DNA of 64,000 nt from Candidatus Eisenbacteria bacterium. GTDB taxonomy: Bacteria; Eisenbacteria; RBG-16-71-46; JAFGJU01. Shown here piece after piece: positions 17,141 to 27,785 of this stretch. The stretch covers positions 124,001 through 188,000 of the forward strand of contig JAPLKG010000014.1 in assembly GCA_026388185.1 (NCBI GenBank), written 5' to 3'. Made by a program: the position numbers and the translations under genes. The stretch's first letter is position 1, and every line of letters begins with the position of its first letter. The notes beneath the pieces are model-generated. The model saw only the letters and a list, made by a program, of their open reading frames with translations. It made no database searches and was not told the DNA's origin.

Positions 17141-19579
17141 CTACTCTTCCTCGCTTCCCACCACTACCCTCGCAACGTCCACGACTTTGTCGCCCTCGTC
17201 AAGTTGAATCAGCTTCACTCCCTGAGTGTTACGGCCCATCACGGACACCCCGCGTATGGGAAGACGGATTATCACGCCCTTGGCGGTGATTATCATGAGC
17301 TCGTCGTCGTCTCCCACTTGCTTCAGGCACTTGACCGGGCCGTTTCGAGGCGTATTCTTCACGGTGATTATTCCCTTCCCGCCGCGCCCGGTGAGACGAT
17401 ACTCGTCAATCGGACTCCTCTTACCGTATCCGTTTTCTGTGACAACGAGAAGCGTGCCCTCGCCGGTCACGGATAGCATCGAGACGACCCCGTCATTCTT
17501 ATCAAGCCAGACGCCTCTAACGCCGCCAGCGGTTCTTCCCATGGATCTCACTTGCTTCTCGTGAAATCTGATCGCCTTCCCCTGCCTCTTCGCGAGAATC
17601 ATGTCCTGACTGCCGTCCGTAATCCGGGCGTCAATCACGCTGTCTTCTTCGTCGAGGCCGATGGCGATGATGCCGTCCCTCCGAGGATTCCCGTAGGCTG
17701 AAAGAACGGTCTTCTTAATCATGCCCTTTCGCGTCGCGATGACAAGATGGTGAGTGTCGTCGAATTCTTTGGTCCAGACAAAAGCCGCCATTCGCTCTTC
17801 CTTCCCAAGCTGAATCATGTTCACGATGGGCTTGCCCCTCGAAAGCCGGCCGGCCTGAGGTATTTCGTGAACCTTGATCCAGTAGCAGCGTCCCTTGTCG
17901 GTGAGAAATAGAATGTAGGTGTGCGTGGAGGCAATGAAGAGGTGTTCGATAAAATCTTCCTCTTTCGTGGCCGCGCCCGTGATTCCCCTGCCTCCGCGTT
18001 TCTGTCGCCTGTAAGTACTTACTGGCAGCCTCTTGATATACCCGGAATGGGAAATGGTGATGACCATGTCTTCTTCGGCGATCAGGTCTTCGACGTCGAA
18101 CTCGTCGACCGCCGCCATGATTTCCGTGCGTCTTTCATCCGCATGATTCTTCCTGAGCTCGAGGACCTCGTTCTTGATTATTTCCATTATCTTCCTCGCG
18201 CTCCCCAGGATGCCCCTGAGCTTCTCGATCAGCTTGATGACTTCTATGTACTCGTCCTCGATCTTTTTCCTCTCGAGACCCGTCAGTCTCTGGAGTCTCA
18301 TGTCGAGAATGGCCTGGGCCTGTATCTCGGAGAGCTTGAATTTCTGCATCAGGCCCTGCCGCGCAGTATCAACGTCGGGGGATTTCTTGATGAGCGCGAT
18401 TATCTCGTCGATGTGATCGAGCGCTATCTTGAGGCCCTCCAGAATGTGGGCCCGCTTCTCGGCCTCGTCCAAGTCAAACTGGGTCCTTCGTTTCACGACT
18501 TCCTGGCGGTGCTCGATGTAGAGGCCTATCATCTCGCGCAACGTGAGAACCCTGGGCCGGTTCTTGACAAGCGCAATCATGTTCGCGCCAAACGTGCTCT
18601 GTAGCTGGGTGTGCTTGAAGAGTTGGTTCAACACGACGTGAGGCTGCGCGTCTTTCTTGAGCTCGATCAGGATTCTCATTCCGTCCCTGTCCGACTCGTC
18701 CCTCACGTCCGAGATTCCCGTTATCTTGCCCTCTCGCACGAGCTCGGCGACCTTCTCCAGAACGGCGGACTTATTTACCTGGTAAGGTATCTCGTTTATG
18801 ATGATGAATTCCCTGCCGCTCTTCTCCTGCGTCTCGATCTTAGCCCTGGCCCTCACTATGATGAGGCCCTTACCGTTGAGGTAGCAGTCCCTGATCCCCT
18901 GCCGGCCGTAGATTATCCCGCCCGTCGGGAAGTCGGGCCCTTCCACGATAGCGAGAAGCTCTTCAGGGGGCACATCGGGTTCTTCAATGACTTTCACGAT
19001 CGCGTCGCATATTTCCCCGAGATTGTGCGGAGGGATATTCGTGGCCATTCCGACGGCGATGCCGGACGCGCCGTTCACGAGGAGATTGGGAACGAGAGCA
19101 GGGAGAACCACGGGCTCTTGCCTGGTCTCGTCGTAGTTCGGCTTGAAATCGACCGTGTTCTTTTCTATGTCGCGCAGCATCTCCTCGGCGACCAGCGTGA
19201 GTCGCGCCTCGGTGTAACGCTCTGCCGCTGCGGCGTCGCCGTCCACGGAACCGAAGTTGCCCTGGCCGTTCACGAGGGGATAACGCATCGAGAAATCCTG
19301 AGCCAGCCTTACCATGGTCTCGTATACGGCCACCGTGCCGTGCGGGTGATAGTTGCCGGTCACGTCGCCGGTGATCTTTGCGGACTTCCTGTAAGCGTGA
19401 TCGTGGAGAAGGTTCAGGTCCCTCATGGCTACGAGCACGCGCCTCTGAACCGGCTTCAGCCCGTCTCTCATGTCCGGAAGCGCCCTCGAAACGATGACGC
19501 TCATCGCATAGTCGATGTACGAGCTTTTCATCTCGTCTTCAATGTAGACGGCTCTTACTCTTTCCTTATGAGGGTTCAT
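17141..19579 (-). CDS. gyrA: DNA gyrase subunit A
   Basis: Breakage-reunion subunit of gyrase, 812 residues, working with GyrB as A2B2 to put negative supercoils into DNA. Seen: the N-terminal [17 protein letters not shown]-type start, the quinolone-region/winged-helix sequence [14 protein letters not shown], the catalytic Tyr in [12 protein letters not shown], and the tower and coiled-coil domain. A C-terminal pinwheel follows with the GyrA-box in [14 protein letters not shown] GyrA-box supports gyrase rather than topoisomerase IV. The frame is open to a GTG at 19609, but the ATG at 19579 has GGGGGA upstream and fits family length. It lies 87 bases downstream of gyrB on the same strand. Confidence 0.97.
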   Translation of the reverse strand: MNPHKERVRAVYIEDEMKSSYIDYAMSVIVSRALPDMRDGLKPVQRRVLVAMRDLNLLHDHAYRKSAKITGDVTGNYHPHGTVAVYETMVRLAQDFSMRYPLVNGQGNFGSVDGDAAAAERYTEARLTLVAEEMLRDIEKNTVDFKPNYDETRQEPVVLPALVPNLLVNGASGIAVGMATNIPPHNLGEICDAIVKVIEEPDVPPEELLAIVEGPDFPTGGIIYGRQGIRDCYLNGKGLIIVRARAKIETQEKSGREFIIINEIPYQVNKSAVLEKVAELVREGKITGISDVRDESDRDGMRILIELKKDAQPHVVLNQLFKHTQLQSTFGANMIALVKNRPRVLTLREMIGLYIEHRQEVVKRRTQFDLDEAEKRAHILEGLKIALDHIDEIIALIKKSPDVDTARQGLMQKFKLSEIQAQAILDMRLQRLTGLERKKIEDEYIEVIKLIEKLRGILGSARKIMEIIKNEVLELRKNHADERRTEIMAAVDEFDVEDLIAEEDMVITISHSGYIKRLPVSTYRRQKRGGRGITGAATKEEDFIEHLFIASTHTYILFLTDKGRCYWIKVHEIPQAGRLSRGKPIVNMIQLGKEERMAAFVWTKEFDDTHHLVIATRKGMIKKTVLSAYGNPRRDGIIAIGLDEEDSVIDARITDGSQDMILAKRQGKAIRFHEKQVRSMGRTAGGVRGVWLDKNDGVVSMLSVTGEGTLLVVTENGYGKRSPIDEYRLTGRGGKGIITVKNTPRNGPVKCLKQVGDDDELMIITAKGVIIRLPIRGVSVMGRNTQGVKLIQLDEGDKVVDVARVVVGSEEE

Positions 19580-19666
19580 GTCGCATTCCCCCGTCCCCCT
19601 ATCTTCCACTTCGTGCGCCGGCGCCCCCGTCTTTCCCGAAGGACGGCGCGCGTCCGAGCCCTCTCC

Positions 19667-21616
<1,950 letters not shown>

Positions 21617-21901
21617 TCAGCGTGCGAGGGAAAAGACAATGTCTTCTATGACCCTCTCCCCTAGCCTTGCATTGAGCCTTCTAAGAATCTCCTCCTTCAT
21701 GAAAGAAAGCTCGTGCATCCAGATGGTAGTAGCAACCTGGACGAAGAGCTTTGAATCCCGATAGGTCACCGGCCTTGTATTCGCGGCTATGCGCGGTCCC
21801 ACAACCTCCCCCCACACATCTAGAACGCTCCACCCTAAAACCCTTCTGTCAAGCTCGAGCTTCTTCAGAAGTCCTTCGAGAGACTGCGCAATGTGCTCCA
21901 T
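21617..21901 (-). CDS. DUF721 (DciA-like) protein
   Basis: Protein of 94 residues with the DUF721 core: a helix, then VLDVWGEVVGPRIAANTRPVTYRDSKLFVQV and ATTIWMHELSFMKEEILRRLN. This is the family of DciA, which loads the replicative helicase DnaB in bacteria that lack DnaC or DnaI. In many species it lies beside recF or gyrB, as here. It sits 7 bases after dnaN and 15 bases before gyrB. The length is that of the minimal domain. A DciA role is inferred from family and place. Confidence 0.85.
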   Translation of the reverse strand: MEHIAQSLEGLLKKLELDRRVLGWSVLDVWGEVVGPRIAANTRPVTYRDSKLFVQVATTIWMHELSFMKEEILRRLNARLGERVIEDIVFSLAR

Positions 21902-21908
21902 CCGGGAT

Positions 21909-23018
21909 CTACTCCGTTAATCTCAACGGCATGATCAGACAGAGCAAATCCTCTCCTTCCTCTTTCTGGGCCGGCTCAACGAGACCGGCCGTAAGAGGCG
22001 TGTTGAGGGAGAAGTTGACCTCATCACAATCCATACTCTTGAGAATGTCAAGAATGTAGTTGGCATTGTAACCGACGTCCAGCTCCTCGCCCTCAAGCGT
22101 CGCGGGCACGGTCTCCTGGGCTTCGCCAATGTCTGCCGTGCTCACGCTGAGATTCACCCTGTCCCTGCGGAGGGAAAACTTGATCTGGTGAGTGACGTTA
22201 TCTGAAAGTATGGAGACTCTCTTTATTGCGGCCATGAGCTCTTCCCTGTTCACTGTGAGCTTCTTGTTCGTCTCTTTCGGAATCACCTGTTCGTAATTGG
22301 GAAACGGACCTTCGAGCACCCTGGAACATATCACCGTTTCCCCGATCTCAGCCATGATGTAGCTCTTGCTTAGAGCAATCTCTATGTCCCCGCCTTCCTC
22401 CGGAATCAGTCTCACAATTTGTCTGACGGCCTTGGGGGGAAGAACCACCTCAGATTTCTCTTTGACAAAGCTTCCCGAGAAGGACGCCTTGGCAAGTCTG
22501 TGGCCGTCGGTCGCCACCATCCGGAGCTCGTTCGTCAGCAGTTGAAGAAAAACGCCGTTGAGAACGGGTCTGCTCTCGTCAGTGGACGCCGCGTAAAGAC
22601 ACCGTCTGTCACCCGTTCTGAGGATTTTGGACGGAAGGGTGAATCTCAGTTCCGACTTGAAGGCCGGCATCTTTGGAAAATCAACCGACTCCATGCCCAT
22701 TATGCCGAATTTTCCACGCTTGCACTCCAGCTTCACCCGAAAATCTTCCACTGCCACTCTGACTTCATCCGTTGGCAATTCCTTGACTATGTCGGCAAAA
22801 CGTTTGGCCGGAATGCAGACGGAACCCTCCTGGGAGACTTCGCACGCGACCCTCGCGGAAATGGACATGTCCAAATCAGTCGAGGTCGCCATCAGGAGGT
22901 TTTCTTTGGTTTCAAGCAGCACGGTCGACAGTACGGGAAGAGTGCTCTTGGGAGGAACCACGCTTATCACCCTGTTCATGAGCAGCGCAAGTTCCGGCCT
23001 CATGATCGTGAATCTCAT
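21909..23018 (-). CDS. dnaN: DNA polymerase III beta subunit (sliding clamp)
   Basis: Ring-shaped processivity clamp, 369 residues, in three similar domains. Characteristic stretches include VVPPKSTLPVLSTVLLE, FADIVKELP, a GVFLQLL-MVATDGHRLA strand pair at the middle domain, GPFPNYEQVIP, and the C-terminal ending LLCLIMPLRLTE (usual VMPMRL). GGAGGGG precedes the ATG. Gene order is dnaA (upstream, 654-base gap), dnaN, then DUF721 after only 7 bases. The recF gene that often follows dnaN is absent here. Confidence 0.97.
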   Translation of the reverse strand: MRFTIMRPELALLMNRVISVVPPKSTLPVLSTVLLETKENLLMATSTDLDMSISARVACEVSQEGSVCIPAKRFADIVKELPTDEVRVAVEDFRVKLECKRGKFGIMGMESVDFPKMPAFKSELRFTLPSKILRTGDRRCLYAASTDESRPVLNGVFLQLLTNELRMVATDGHRLAKASFSGSFVKEKSEVVLPPKAVRQIVRLIPEEGGDIEIALSKSYIMAEIGETVICSRVLEGPFPNYEQVIPKETNKKLTVNREELMAAIKRVSILSDNVTHQIKFSLRRDRVNLSVSTADIGEAQETVPATLEGEELDVGYNANYILDILKSMDCDEVNFSLNTPLTAGLVEPAQKEEGEDLLCLIMPLRLTE

Positions 23019-23672
23019 CTTACCCCTCCATAAGAACTAACCCAAACAAAGACAGACTCAGCTACATCTGCAGGGTGGTCGTTTGTCCTCAGTAGTGTTT
23101 GAAAAAGAGTCCTTCAAAAGCCGAGAAGCAGACCCCCAGGATTGGCCCAATTAAGAGTGGTTTAGTGTGTTGCAAAAACAACAGTTTTCTTGGGTTGAGT
23201 ATATGAAAGACAACGTTCCTTTTCAAGGCAAAAAGTGACGTTCTCTGGTTACGACGAACATCAGACCGGAGGTTTAATGTTACTGCAACACCCCAAAAAC
23301 CAAGTATCCAAAGAATGCCAAAAAAACCAATTTGTAAGAGTCCCAAAAACCCAAAATTCTGAAAGAACAAAAACCAAAATGTTAGAGACCGGCCGAGACG
23401 TTTATATACATCTTTTTATACTTCTACATACTTTATATCTAAAGATAGTTGAATATGTAGGGGACGTAAAATGTGTTAATCAACGATACATTCTCTCCTA
23501 ATTGTTTATAAGACAATTGGTTATCAATTGATGTGTTGTTGGTTTGTTTCTGAATAATCCCGGGGTTTTGTCTGTTTTCTGCACATGTTAGACACTGGTT
23601 TCCTTTTTCCCCAGGATGCCCACAGCCAGTTCACTGGTTTCTTCACAAGAGACACAATCGGGCGGCAAGGTC
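23019..23672. other. A+T-rich dnaA-dnaN intergenic island, possible origin unwinding element
   Basis: A 654-base gap with very unusual composition. The stretch 23401-23460 counts 12 G+C in 60 (20%). The stretch 23281-23340 has 29 A, 15 C and only 7 G on the plus strand, with several CAAAAACC-like runs. A DnaA-box-like TTCTGCACA (one mismatch to TTATNCACA) is at 23577-23585. The two open frames inside (23089-23370 minus, 23235-23501 plus) are low-complexity and not convincing genes. In Bacillus subtilis the unwinding element lies between dnaA and dnaN, so this could be the second part of a bipartite origin; it also must hold the promoter of dnaN. Confidence 0.5.
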
Positions 23673-25055
23673 TCAAACCTTCACGGGGGAGCACAGAAAA
23701 GAGGATACGAGGGCAATGATTCTATCGATCGTTTCTCTAACAGTTTTGTCAGAGTCCAACAGCTTTTCAATCTTATCGCACGCGTAGAGCACCGTTGTGT
23801 GGTCCCTGTTGCCAAACCTTGTGCCAATGTCGGCGAGAGAAAAATCCGTCATCTTGCGGCAGACATACATCGCAATCTGCCTAGGAAACACAATGGAGCT
23901 TGTCCGCCTTTTTCCCTTTATGGCCTCAACAGGCAATCTGAAATAATCCGCCACCGTCTTCTGAATGTCATCGATCCGCAGGCTTCTTTCGGGAGTCTTT
24001 ATGAGTTCCTTGAGAACTTCCTTTGCAAAGGCGCACGTGAGTTCCGACGACGGGATGGAGGCGAGCGATGCAAACGCCAGCAGCCTGAGGAGCGATCCCT
24101 CCAACTCACGAATGTTTGATTTGATGTGCGAGGCGATGAGAAGAGCCACGTCGTCCGGCAACCGTACGTGTTCTACCTCTCCCTTTTTCTGAAGGATGGC
24201 GATTCTTGTCTCCAGGTCGGGCGGCTGAATGTCTGTAACGAGTCCGCCATTGAAACGCGAGATCAACCGCTCTTCCAGCATGTGGATTTCCTTCGGGGGC
24301 CTATCGCTCGTTACGACTATTTGTTTCTGGGCATCGTAAAGCGAGTTAAAAGTGTGGAAGAACTCTTCCTGGGTGCTCTCTTTGCCGGCCAGGAATTGCA
24401 CGTCGTCTATCAAGAGCATGTCCGCACTGCGGTATTTTCTCTTGAACTCCATGGTGCGTCCGTGCTGGATCGCGTCGATCATCTCGTTCATGAATTTCTC
24501 TGATGAAACGTAGTACACCCTGCTGGTCGGCCTTTCGCCCCTTATGTAATGACCTATGGCCTGCATTATGTGCGTCTTTCCAAGCCCCACGCCGCCGTAG
24601 ATGAACATTGGGTTGTACACGACGGCAGGTTTTTCGGCAACCGCCAAACAGGCAGCGTGCGTCATCTGATTACTGCTGCCGACTACGAACGTGGCAAAAG
24701 TGAAGCGAGGATTGAGTTGGCTCTCATCAAACGCGACCGAGGAGCGTTTGTGTGCGGGGGCTCCAATGCGTTCAGCTTTTCTGAGCGCGCGGTTCTCTTC
24801 CTCGGGTGCTATGCAGAAAGAGATGCGCAGGGGCGACCCGGCGACCGCTCTTGCAGCCTCCTCGATGGCGGACAAGTAGTGCTGCTCAATCCAGTCGGCG
24901 CAGAAGGAATTGGGTACCTGGATGAGCATTCGCCCATCAGTCATTGACTTGGGCTGCACGGGCTTAAGCCAGGTCTGAAAGCTCTGCTCGTTTATCTTGC
25001 CGTGGAGCAATTCACAGACTTTGCCCCAAAAGTGCTGGACCTCGGGAGTTTCCAA
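23673..25055 (-). CDS. dnaA: Chromosomal replication initiator DnaA
   Basis: Origin-binding AAA+ ATPase, 460 residues, starting replication by binding DnaA boxes and opening the A+T-rich element. Domain I is the first ~80 residues (QSFQTWLKPVQP). The AAA+ core starts near residue 115 with the Walker A loop GGVGLGKTH at ~154-162 and Walker B LLIDDVQF. The C-terminal DNA-binding helix-turn-helix has the family signature FGNRDHTTVLYACDKI. The start is TTG at 25055 with GAGGA 9 bases upstream; no ATG fits. A 9-mer TTATCCTCA, close to a DnaA box, overlaps its ribosome-binding site, which would suit autorepression. It is divergent from the plus-strand block to the right. Confidence 0.97.
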   Translation of the reverse strand: METPEVQHFWGKVCELLHGKINEQSFQTWLKPVQPKSMTDGRMLIQVPNSFCADWIEQHYLSAIEEAARAVAGSPLRISFCIAPEEENRALRKAERIGAPAHKRSSVAFDESQLNPRFTFATFVVGSSNQMTHAACLAVAEKPAVVYNPMFIYGGVGLGKTHIMQAIGHYIRGERPTSRVYYVSSEKFMNEMIDAIQHGRTMEFKRKYRSADMLLIDDVQFLAGKESTQEEFFHTFNSLYDAQKQIVVTSDRPPKEIHMLEERLISRFNGGLVTDIQPPDLETRIAILQKKGEVEHVRLPDDVALLIASHIKSNIRELEGSLLRLLAFASLASIPSSELTCAFAKEVLKELIKTPERSLRIDDIQKTVADYFRLPVEAIKGKRRTSSIVFPRQIAMYVCRKMTDFSLADIGTRFGNRDHTTVLYACDKIEKLLDSDKTVRETIDRIIALVSSFLCSPVKV

Positions 25056-25061
25056 CGGAAA

Positions 25062-25070
25062 TTATCCTCA
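25062..25070 (+). promoter_or_regulatory. DnaA-box-like site in dnaA leader
   Basis: TTATCCTCA differs from TTATCCACA at one base and overlaps the minus-strand GAGGA before the dnaA TTG. Could serve in autoregulation or origin binding. Confidence 0.4.
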
Positions 25071-25158
25071 GCAATCAACAACTAATTCACAAGGCATTCC
25101 ACATAGGCACGCCAAGTTAAATATCGAATTCACACCAAATGCGGAAGAGGCGCCCAAG

Positions 25159-25177
25159 TTGTCCACATTCATCCACA
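25159..25177 (+). promoter_or_regulatory. Two tandem DnaA-box-like sites
   Basis: TTGTCCACA and TCATCCACA, with one base between them, each one mismatch from TTATCCACA. Their 10-base phase puts both on one face of the helix. Confidence 0.55.
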
Positions 25178-25529
25178 GGTCAATTTGCCTGATTTTGGGC
25201 ACACTAATAGCACGCTTCGCGCAAATGGTAAACTCTCGACCTGCCAGGCAGGAATCTGAAGTCACGCAAAGAAGCAAAAGCTGTGCGAGAAACCCGGCAT
25301 CGCAGAGGAAAGCCGAGAGAAAGAAGAGCATCGGCACTGAGAACAACGAATCTCTGTCTGATGCGTGGGGATGTTAGCACAACGCACAAGTGCGCGCAAG
25401 AGAAAACCTTCACGACACAAAAGACTGTTTTGAGCGCGCGGCGAGCGGTCCCACACTGAAAAGTTGGCGCCCGGCGCGGCATCAATTCCGCGCATGCGAG
25501 ATCGCACTCCATTCGTGCTGAGTACTAGT

Positions 25530-25558
25530 TTGACAAGAGCGGTCCGAGAACGTATGCT
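25530..25558 (+). promoter_or_regulatory. Sigma70-like promoter for the 5'-nucleotidase gene
   Basis: TTGACA (25530-25535), 17 bases, TATGCT (25553-25558). A perfect -35 box about 125 bases before the proposed start codon. Confidence 0.5.
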
Positions 25559-25660
25559 CTCGGCGATTTCGTTTCCTTGGCGAGGGCGCTCCGGGGTACC
25601 CCGAGGGCCCGTGTCGAGACTTCCGAGTCAACGTTTCCGGTTTCGCGGGAGATGACAAAA

Positions 25661-27262
25661 ATGCAACTCAACTCCTTCTTGCTCTCGAACAAGAATCTCC
25701 GGTTTCGGATCGTCATCCTTGCTTTGGGCCTCGCGCTGGGCCTCGCGCTTTCTCTGTCGGGAGCACAAGCGGCCCCGTCAGGGGCCGAGCGCGACACCTG
25801 CGACACGCGCCTCACCATTCTCTCTATCACGGACTTACATGGAGCACTTCTTTCCGAAGACAAAGACTTCGCTACGGGGAAACCCGTTGGCGGAGCAGCC
25901 GTGGTGGGCGCCTACATAGAGGCCGAGAGAGACAGCTCGACGGGGCCGGTACTTGTTCTCGCGAGCGGTGACATGATGCAGGGTTCGGCGATTTCGAACC
26001 TGAGCATGGGGGAGGCGGTGATCGAGTTCATGAACCGGCTCGGTTTCGAAGCCTGCGCGGTCGGCAATCACGAATTCGATTGGGGTGTGGATGTGCTCAA
26101 GGAGCGGATCAAACAGGCGAAGTTTCCTTTTCTGGTCGCGAACATTTTCTCCGGCTCCGGGTCAAAGAGACCGAATTGGGCCGTCCCCTACACCGTGGTT
26201 CAAAAAGGGAATCTCAAGATCGGAATCATCGGCGTGATTACCGAAGACGCCCCGGTCGTCATCAATCCGAAGAGTATCGAGGGCCTCAGGTTCGATCGCC
26301 CCGACTCGCTGGTAAACAAGCTCGCGGCGCAGCTTCGACATGAAGGAGTAAACGTCATAATAGTCCTGGCGCACACCGGGGGGACCCAAGAGGAAAACGG
26401 CACGGTCACGGGTCCCATTGCAGGCTTTGCCTCGAAACTCGAGGGCGTTGACGCGGTTTTGGGTGGACACAGCCACACCGTTGTCTCGGGCACAGTGAAT
26501 TCGATTCCCGTAGTCATCGCCGGCGCGAACGGCGTGCGGCTTGGGATTGTGCGGCTTCGGGTCGACGTGTGCGAGGGAGGGAGCTCTCTCCTCGAGGAGA
26601 CGGTCAAGCCCACCTTTGCCGAGGATGTGGAGCCGGACCAAGCGGTCGCGTGTATGATCGAATCTTACCGGGAGAAGCTTGCGAGTCAATTGGACAGGGT
26701 GGTCGCCATCGCGTCCGGCCCGATCGTGAGGGGCCGCCAGGAAAGCGCCCTGGGGGACCTCGTCTGCGATATCATGCGGAGTGCGGTTGGAGCGGCAGTG
26801 GCCTACCAAAACTCGGGCGGAGTCAGGGCCGACCTGGATGAAGGGCCCATCACGGGAGGGGAAATATACAGAATCATGCCCTTCGACAATACGATTGTTA
26901 CGATGTATCTTACCGGCGCACAAGTGAAAGAGGCGCTCGAGCAGGGCACGACAGAAAGAGGAGTAGTGCAGGTTTCGGGAATACACTACACCTACAAGCC
27001 GGGCAATCCTTCCGGCCAGAGGATACAATCCGTGACGCTGGAAGACGGAAAGCCTATCTCTCCCAAGAAGCTTTATCTGGTTGCCACCAATGACTTCATG
27101 GCAAACGGCGGCGATAGATTCACGGTTTTCAAGGCAGGAAAGAAGATACGTAACACCCAGCTTCTGGTACGGGACGCCGTAATATCCTGGATGGAGGCGC
27201 GCAACAAGGCTGGCGAGAAGATCGCGTCTCCCAAGTTGGGAAGAGCTGAGATGGTTCAGTAG
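25661..27262 (+). CDS. Exported 5'-nucleotidase / UshA-like metallophosphatase
   Basis: Periplasmic bimetal phosphoesterase, 533 residues, expected to release nucleosides from nucleotides or split UDP-sugars. A signal peptide (hydrophobic LALGLALGLALSLSGAQA) ends near residue 37. The metallophosphatase motifs appear in order: DLHG in SITDLHGAL, GD in ASGDMMQGS, GNHEFDWG, then LAHTGG and GGHSHT. The C-terminal 5'-nucleotidase domain has NSGGVRADL and LYLVATNDFMANGGD, the substrate-binding Asp-Phe part. The open frame starts at 25577, but the signal peptide requires 25652 or 25661; GGGAG lies 9 bases before the latter. It is the first plus-strand gene right of the putative origin and is followed after 91 bases by the small ThiS-like gene. 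Confidence 0.92.
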   Translation: MQLNSFLLSNKNLRFRIVILALGLALGLALSLSGAQAAPSGAERDTCDTRLTILSITDLHGALLSEDKDFATGKPVGGAAVVGAYIEAERDSSTGPVLVLASGDMMQGSAISNLSMGEAVIEFMNRLGFEACAVGNHEFDWGVDVLKERIKQAKFPFLVANIFSGSGSKRPNWAVPYTVVQKGNLKIGIIGVITEDAPVVINPKSIEGLRFDRPDSLVNKLAAQLRHEGVNVIIVLAHTGGTQEENGTVTGPIAGFASKLEGVDAVLGGHSHTVVSGTVNSIPVVIAGANGVRLGIVRLRVDVCEGGSSLLEETVKPTFAEDVEPDQAVACMIESYREKLASQLDRVVAIASGPIVRGRQESALGDLVCDIMRSAVGAAVAYQNSGGVRADLDEGPITGGEIYRIMPFDNTIVTMYLTGAQVKEALEQGTTERGVVQVSGIHYTYKPGNPSGQRIQSVTLEDGKPISPKKLYLVATNDFMANGGDRFTVFKAGKKIRNTQLLVRDAVISWMEARNKAGEKIASPKLGRAEMVQ

Positions 27263-27353
27263 AACGTGTGAGTGCAGTGGGTGGCAGAGCAAAGACAGTC
27301 GCTGCTGCGGCGAGAGCTGGACTTCTTCACCAGGGAGTGACTTCGGAGGTACA

Positions 27354-27590
27354 ATGAACGAGAAGGCAACCACTCACGAGAGAATCAAGGTGTTTGTCAA
27401 CGGGAAGCAGTTGTCTATTTCGCCGACGTTCTCCGTGAGGCACGCCCTGCTTGCCTATGACGAAGATGCCCTCGCTGATGTCATAGGGGGCGAAGCCTAC
27501 GTCGCCGACGCCAGGGGCAACGAGGTGGGCCTGGACGGTGCCCTCTTCGACGGGATGCGGCTGTACGTCAAGAGCGTCGAAGTGGAGTAA
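27354..27590 (+). CDS. Small ThiS/beta-grasp-like protein paired with 5'-nucleotidase
   Basis: Protein of 78 residues, conserved-looking but of unknown role. GGAGGTACA leads into the ATG, a very good start signal. The pattern IKVFVNGKQLSISPTFSVRH-like opening strands, a central helix and the closing LDGALFDGMRLYVKSVEV strand fit a beta-grasp fold like ThiS/MoaD or a 2Fe-2S ferredoxin-like domain. There is no C-terminal Gly-Gly, so it should not be a sulfur carrier, and no Cys, so it holds no cluster. From memory, similar small proteins occur beside UshA-type nucleotidases in other bacteria, which suggests a partner role. That link is an inference. Confidence 0.7.
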   Translation: MNEKATTHERIKVFVNGKQLSISPTFSVRHALLAYDEDALADVIGGEAYVADARGNEVGLDGALFDGMRLYVKSVEVE

Positions 27591-27686
27591 CGGGCGCGAC
27601 GACCCTAGAGAAGCGGGAGGCATGCCAACACACGTATCTTAACCCTTCCACATCACAAAATCAACTACTTCTTGCTCGCTATTGTC

Positions 27687-27716
27687 TTGACAATTCTGGA
27701 AGATTTCGGGTAATAT
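27687..27716 (+). promoter_or_regulatory. Sigma70-like promoter for lipoprotein gene at 27786
   Basis: TTGACA (27687-27692), 18 bases, TAATAT (27711-27716), with TATAAT overlapping three bases further on. Good match; the leader would be about 60 bases. Confidence 0.55.
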
Positions 27717-27785
27717 AATCACAACAGGCTAACAGCAACAGGCACTCACTCTGCATCTACTCTGGCTCGGCTTAGGGGGGTTGTC

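Larger units (their letters stand above)
25056..25529. other. oriC: Candidate oriC (DnaA-box side)
   Basis: Non-coding 474 bases at the point where transcription diverges: minus strand to the left back to gyrA, plus strand to the right up to the window end. The ancestral bacterial origin sits exactly here, between dnaA and rpmH. It carries TTGTCCACA (25159-25167) and TCATCCACA (25169-25177), two one-mismatch DnaA boxes in the same direction, 10 bases apart, plus TTATCCTCA at 25062-25070. The number of boxes is low for a classical origin, so the dnaA-dnaN gap may also take part. Skew could not be computed. Confidence 0.6.

Noticed and set aside
17141-19579. Reading gyrA/gyrB as parC/parE (topoisomerase IV)
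   Set aside because: The C-terminal domain has a GyrA-box (QKRGGRG) and the pair lies in the dnaA-dnaN-gyrB context, which favours gyrase.
23089-23370. 93-aa hydrophobic minus-strand frame between dnaA and dnaN
   Set aside because: Comes from the A-rich plus-strand stretch (poly-Phe/Leu on the other strand); composition artefact.
26162-27373. 403-aa minus-strand open frame opposite the 5'-nucleotidase
   Set aside because: Antisense shadow with many His/Arg and no domain.
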